From CAZHCA01 sp964530825 (GTDB taxonomy: Bacteria > Bacteroidota > Bacteroidia > Chitinophagales > Saprospiraceae): DNA of 64,000 bases. This document shows, in pieces, positions 60,972 through 64,000 of the stretch (the stretch's first letter is position 1; each line of letters starts with the position of its first letter). A program made the position numbers and the translations under genes. The notes beneath the pieces were generated by a model. It saw only the letters and a list, made by a program, of their open reading frames with translations. It was not told the DNA's origin and did no database searches. Location: contig CAZHCA010000024.1 in NCBI GenBank assembly GCA_964530825.1, positions 9,431 through 73,430 of the forward strand. Direction: 5' to 3'.

Positions 60972-61916
60972 TCACTCTGCCGCTGGCTCTGAGTCTAAGG
61001 CCCAGGAAGTATATAGCTGTAGTATGGCGGCCACGATCAAGAAAATAGCAAAAGAATAAACCAAGCGGTAAAGGGTTATGCTTTCCGCGGGTTCGCCGCT
61101 GGTGACAGCGGCAGACAAGATGACCAGAGGGGTAAGAAAAAGGATCATTTTGCCGAAACCCTGACTGCTGAAATGTAGGGTAAGAAACAGTAGTGCAATC
61201 AGCACCCCGGTTATCCAGGTCTGCGGTACGGTAAGGAAGAGCAACAGGGCGAGCAAAGACCCTCCCAGGGCGCCGCTCAGCCGCCCAATACTTTTAGACT
61301 GGGTAAGATCCACATAGGGGCTTAAATCCATGACCAAGGGAATGAGCAACCACTCGAGGTGGGGGAGGTTGTAGTAGTGGCTGATTACGAAAACGGCGAC
61401 CGTAAGCAGGATTAACCAAAAGCTGTAGTGGATACTACTACGGGCCTTCGGCGGATGGACTTTTAGTGCCGGTTTTTTTACCAAAACCACGAAGAGTAGC
61501 CAGCCGTAGGCAGCACCCACCAGCAGGGTAATCCCCAGCGCAGGCAACTGGTCGCTCGGCGGTGCGGGCTGAAAACTGAATAACAAGGCGATAAAAAGTA
61601 TTTGTCGGCCTGCGTTAATGAAACCGCGAAAAGTAATCCAACCCTGCACGATCATCAATCCGGTGAGAAAGAGTAATCGGTACCACCAGTCTAAGCCTTG
61701 TAGATAGGCCGCTCCTGTCGCCGCGATGGGAAAGACCAGGCACATGATCAATGCGGCGGAGCGGCCATGGGATAGGGCAACCGTCAAGTTGAGCATTGCC
61801 GCCAGTGCCGCCAGCACACCGGCTCTTGGTTGGTCGGCCCAAACCGCTAAGCCAGCCGGTAGCAGCAGTAAAACAGTTAGGATCAGGCTTCTTACCCACT
61901 GTTTTTTTTCATCCAT
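60972..61916 (-). CDS. FUSC/AaeB-like inner-membrane protein
   Basis: 314 residues with about ten membrane segments in two groups of five, separated by a short cytoplasmic stretch (LVKKPALKVHPPKARSS near 167-183). The second group contains LEWLLIPLVMDLSPYVDLTQSKSIGRLSGALGGSLLALLLFL, resembling the conserved block of FUSC_2/aromatic acid exporter proteins (D-x-S/T-x-x...R-x-x-G-T-x-x-G). Such proteins export aromatic acids or polyamines with an adaptor. Its ATG shares a base with the stop of the preceding FadL-like gene (TAATG), so the two are coupled. Function is inferred. Confidence 0.72.
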   Translation of the reverse strand: MDEKKQWVRSLILTVLLLLPAGLAVWADQPRAGVLAALAAMLNLTVALSHGRSAALIMCLVFPIAATGAAYLQGLDWWYRLLFLTGLMIVQGWITFRGFINAGRQILFIALLFSFQPAPPSDQLPALGITLLVGAAYGWLLFVVLVKKPALKVHPPKARSSIHYSFWLILLTVAVFVISHYYNLPHLEWLLIPLVMDLSPYVDLTQSKSIGRLSGALGGSLLALLLFLTVPQTWITGVLIALLFLTLHFSSQGFGKMILFLTPLVILSAAVTSGEPAESITLYRLVYSFAIFLIVAAILQLYTSWALDSEPAAE

Positions 61917-63307
61917 TAATTTGTAGCGTTTGGGGATGAAAAATTGTAAGTAAGCGCCAGGTTGAAGCTGCGAAACTTGACTTCAGCAGTGTTTTCTTGT
62001 CCGTCCGGTAACACATTCGGGAAAAGAGCGCCGTAGGAGTCAATGTTATCTTGGTTCGAAAAGCCAAAACGCCCCCCCAGTGCAAACTGATTTTTGCCGA
62101 TTGTAAAGGTGGCTCCCGCCGAGATGTAGTTTTTATTCCATGGTGTGCTGACCAAGTTGATAGGCTCTTCTTCTCCGCGCCGCTTAAAATAGCTTTGGTC
62201 AGACTGGAAGCCAGCCATAAGCCTCACACTGGAGGGTAGACGATAGGAAAACCCGACGGCGAAATTGGTCACTGCATTCGCTCCGGTGTAAATGTCTTGA
62301 GGCATCGGTTCAAAACCGGGTGCTTGTCCGAGATATGGGTCGCGACTATCGCGAAGCACTACGTAATTATCAATGGTCCGGAAGTGCTCGACCGAGCCGT
62401 AGATCCGCCAATTGTTTTTTCCGTACTGGATACCGCCACCAATGGAGACGGGGTATTTCACTTCGGCCTCGGTTTCCGGGTTAAGATTCTCTTGAATGGC
62501 TTGATTGTCGGCGTCGATACTGGCGAATCGATAGCGAAAAGATCCGCCATCGAACGCCCGAAGCAGCCCCGGCGTGGTAAGGGTCAGGCCTAGGCGAAAA
62601 TCGGGGGAAGGAGTGTAAATGAGGCCCCCTTTAAGTCGTAGGGTAACCTGAAAATAGTGGTAAGAATAGTCGATGACCTCGCTGCTCACAATGGTATTGG
62701 GGTTTTCGGCGGGTTGTCCTTCGATGCTTAAGGAAAGGGCAGAAGTATGGGTGCGCACCGGAATGAGGCCCGAAACCCCCCAGTGCCAGTGTTCATTAAT
62801 GGATTTTGCAAAAGCGATCCCTGGAACGACATCTGAGAAATTGTTATCGAGGGTAAAATTGGTGACATCGAGGATATCCGGGTTCTCGTCATTTGGAGCC
62901 ACCTCGCGGGTAGCAGTGCGGATTACCGGGAAGCTTTGGTGGTAGATGAAAAAGACCAGGCGGTGCTCTTTCTTATCGGGGTTGGCGACATCAAAGGCGA
63001 TAAATTTTGGTTGGATAAAAACGGCGTTGGTTTCAATATCCAGACCGTTGCCGATAACATTTTCAATTTCTAGGGTGTTTGCTCCGGCAGCCAGAAAGGA
63101 AAGGGATAAACCGCGGGCCGGTACAAGGGCAATACCCGCTGGATTGTAGATTGCAGAGGCGTTGTCTTCCGTGCCGGCAAGGACGGCCCCACTCAGAAAG
63201 ATGCCCTCCTGGCCGTATTGATGTTCCCAGTAATAGGTGAATCCCTGGCCTTGCAGGGCACCGGCAGCGAGCCCTGCAAAGAGCAAAATGCAGATGGTCG
63301 TTTTCAT
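61916..63307 (-). CDS. FadL/OmpP1-like outer-membrane protein
   Basis: 463 residues with a signal peptide (ICILLFAGLAAGALQGQ) and many amphipathic beta strands. The start of the mature part, GAVLAGTEDNASAIYNPAGIALV near 40-62, has the NPAG motif of FadL/OmpP1 family channels, and the last strand is FNLALTYNF near the C-terminus. FadL proteins admit long-chain fatty acids or other hydrophobic compounds through the outer membrane by lateral diffusion. Translational coupling to a FUSC-like inner-membrane protein suggests both handle the same hydrophobic or aromatic compound. About 100 bases without a gene follow upstream. Confidence 0.75.
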   Translation of the reverse strand: MKTTICILLFAGLAAGALQGQGFTYYWEHQYGQEGIFLSGAVLAGTEDNASAIYNPAGIALVPARGLSLSFLAAGANTLEIENVIGNGLDIETNAVFIQPKFIAFDVANPDKKEHRLVFFIYHQSFPVIRTATREVAPNDENPDILDVTNFTLDNNFSDVVPGIAFAKSINEHWHWGVSGLIPVRTHTSALSLSIEGQPAENPNTIVSSEVIDYSYHYFQVTLRLKGGLIYTPSPDFRLGLTLTTPGLLRAFDGGSFRYRFASIDADNQAIQENLNPETEAEVKYPVSIGGGIQYGKNNWRIYGSVEHFRTIDNYVVLRDSRDPYLGQAPGFEPMPQDIYTGANAVTNFAVGFSYRLPSSVRLMAGFQSDQSYFKRRGEEEPINLVSTPWNKNYISAGATFTIGKNQFALGGRFGFSNQDNIDSYGALFPNVLPDGQENTAEVKFRSFNLALTYNFSSPNATN

Positions 63308-63410
63308 TTGGTCATTGGATTGTTTCCCAATACGCGATTAAAATAAGGAATACTACTCTTTTTGTGCAGTTCGGGACGTTTCGTTTTGTAATTCAAGGCG
63401 GATAGCCTGG

Positions 63411-63920
63411 CTAATCCGCCTGTGGGTTTTCCTTGGCGATCCGACGCGGGTCGGTAATCCCAGCCTTGAGATTTTCGACGATGCGGAGCGCCCGATTGAT
63501 ACGCGTCTCACTGCGCTTGGCCGAACCGACCTGATGCAGCACACTGCGTTGCTTGCCGGGCGTGAGGGCTTCGAAGGCTGCGTGGGCCGCATCGTCGATT
63601 TCGAACAAGGCAGCTAATTCCTCGGGGACTGGGGCGCCGTAGGGGCTGTCGTCGTGCTCAAGCGTAAGGGTGACGGTATCGCTTTGCTGTAGGCCCAACT
63701 TTTTGCGCAGATGCTTGCTGGTATAAATGTAAAAATCGCCGTCGCCGAATGGAATGATGGCGGCCTGGAAGGATTCGGCGCCCGCAATCGTACATACGAC
63801 CCGCGCCGGCCCTTTCCCAGTAAATTTGCTTGCCACTGAATTGGGCACGGGTAAGTACACCATGTTCCAGGCTGCATAAACAGTCAAGGTTGTTTCGAAG
63901 GTGATTTTAGGCTCCGCCAT
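63411..63920 (-). CDS. DUF1905 + YdeI/OmpD-associated domain protein
   Basis: 169 residues. The N-terminal part FETTLTVYAAWNMVYLPVPNSVASKF through VVCTIAGAESFQAAIIPFGDGDFYIYTSKHLRKKLGLQQSDTVTLTLEHDD is a DUF1905 beta-barrel-like domain; residues from about 105 (PVPEELAALFEIDDAAHAAFEALTPGKQRSVLHQVGSAKRSETRINRALRIVENLKAG) form the YdeI/OmpD-associated helical domain. The family includes proteins linked to bacteriocin or stress tolerance, but the mechanism is unknown. Likely cytoplasmic. Its ATG overlaps the open frame that enters from the right window edge. Confidence 0.88.
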   Translation of the reverse strand: MAEPKITFETTLTVYAAWNMVYLPVPNSVASKFTGKGPARVVCTIAGAESFQAAIIPFGDGDFYIYTSKHLRKKLGLQQSDTVTLTLEHDDSPYGAPVPEELAALFEIDDAAHAAFEALTPGKQRSVLHQVGSAKRSETRINRALRIVENLKAGITDPRRIAKENPQAD

Positions 63921-64000
63921 GTTCCGTTTTTTTAATAAAAAAAAGTTGCCAGGCCAGTATGATGCCGCTGCACTTCTCGATCACATACCAAGTCCAGCGG
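63907..64000 (-). CDS. Possible C-terminal end of an upstream gene (partial)
   Basis: On the minus strand a frame is open from the window edge to TAA at 63907 and reads WTWYVIEKCSGIILAWQLFF then IKKTEHGGA, which could be the last membrane helix of a protein. It would overlap the start of the DUF1905 gene by 14 bases, a spacing seen elsewhere in this window. Only about 30 codons are visible, so this could be chance. Confidence 0.3.
   Translation of the reverse strand, partial: RWTWYVIEKCSGIILAWQLFFIKKTEHGGA

Overview
The window looks like the chromosome of a marine-type Bacteroidetes in or near the Lewinella/Saprospiraceae group. The grounds are five Por/type IX (T9SS) sorting-domain proteins (types A and B), the DUF1501/DUF1800 secreted pair, WG repeats, AraC regulators of Bacteroidetes style, overlapping start/stop codons in operons, few Shine-Dalgarno signals, and a moderately high GC content. 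This assignment is inference from family knowledge; there is no rRNA, tRNA, CRISPR array or insertion sequence that I could see.

Layout. 1-13,937 (+): the 3' part of a surface-polysaccharide locus, thirteen genes mostly joined by ATGA/TAATG overlaps: two O-antigen polymerase/ligase-like membrane proteins, four GT4 glycosyltransferases, an undecaprenyl-phosphate sugar transferase, a sulfotransferase, a nucleotidyltransferase-fold protein, a SPASM radical SAM enzyme, a B12-type radical SAM enzyme, a methyltransferase and an amidohydrolase. 13,938-14,640: an AT-rich scar with a broken AraC regulator fused to an SDR fragment. 14,729-29,411: mixed single genes (DUF2459, CPBP protease with a premature TGA, two beta-lactamase-fold hydrolases, a VOC/NTF2/AraC operon, T9SS proteins, the DUF1800-DUF1501 operon, an SDR and a second sulfotransferase). 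29,578-31,545: a T9SS protein gene broken by two TAG codons. 31,584-42,006: housekeeping genes (pruA, coaD, pncB with an NrtR-like Nudix regulator, WG-repeat lipoprotein, purE, rlmI-like methyltransferase) and an unusual Clp-like double AAA+ ATPase. 42,108-51,768: secreted T9SS proteins, a cytochrome c-PQQ sugar dehydrogenase, a subtilase, a small XRE/membrane-protein operon, a GNAT enzyme and a fatty-acid desaturase.

51,810-60,618 (-): a seven-gene operon for a tripartite ABC efflux system (HlyD adaptor, TolC channel, ATPase, two MacB/FtsX permeases) that ends with a sigma-54 activator and its histidine kinase. Just upstream of the first gene lies a near-consensus -24/-12 sigma-54 promoter, with a TGTCCG-N4-CGGACA dyad about 85 bp upstream of the expected transcription start. 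This suggests a self-contained autoregulated envelope-efflux module and is the observation I value most. 60,972-63,920 (-): a FadL-like outer-membrane protein translationally coupled to a FUSC-like inner-membrane protein, and a DUF1905/YdeI protein.

At least three genes between 14 and 31.5 kb carry disabling changes, so either this stretch is decaying or the assembly has errors there. All family calls rest on reading motifs by eye; no database search was run.
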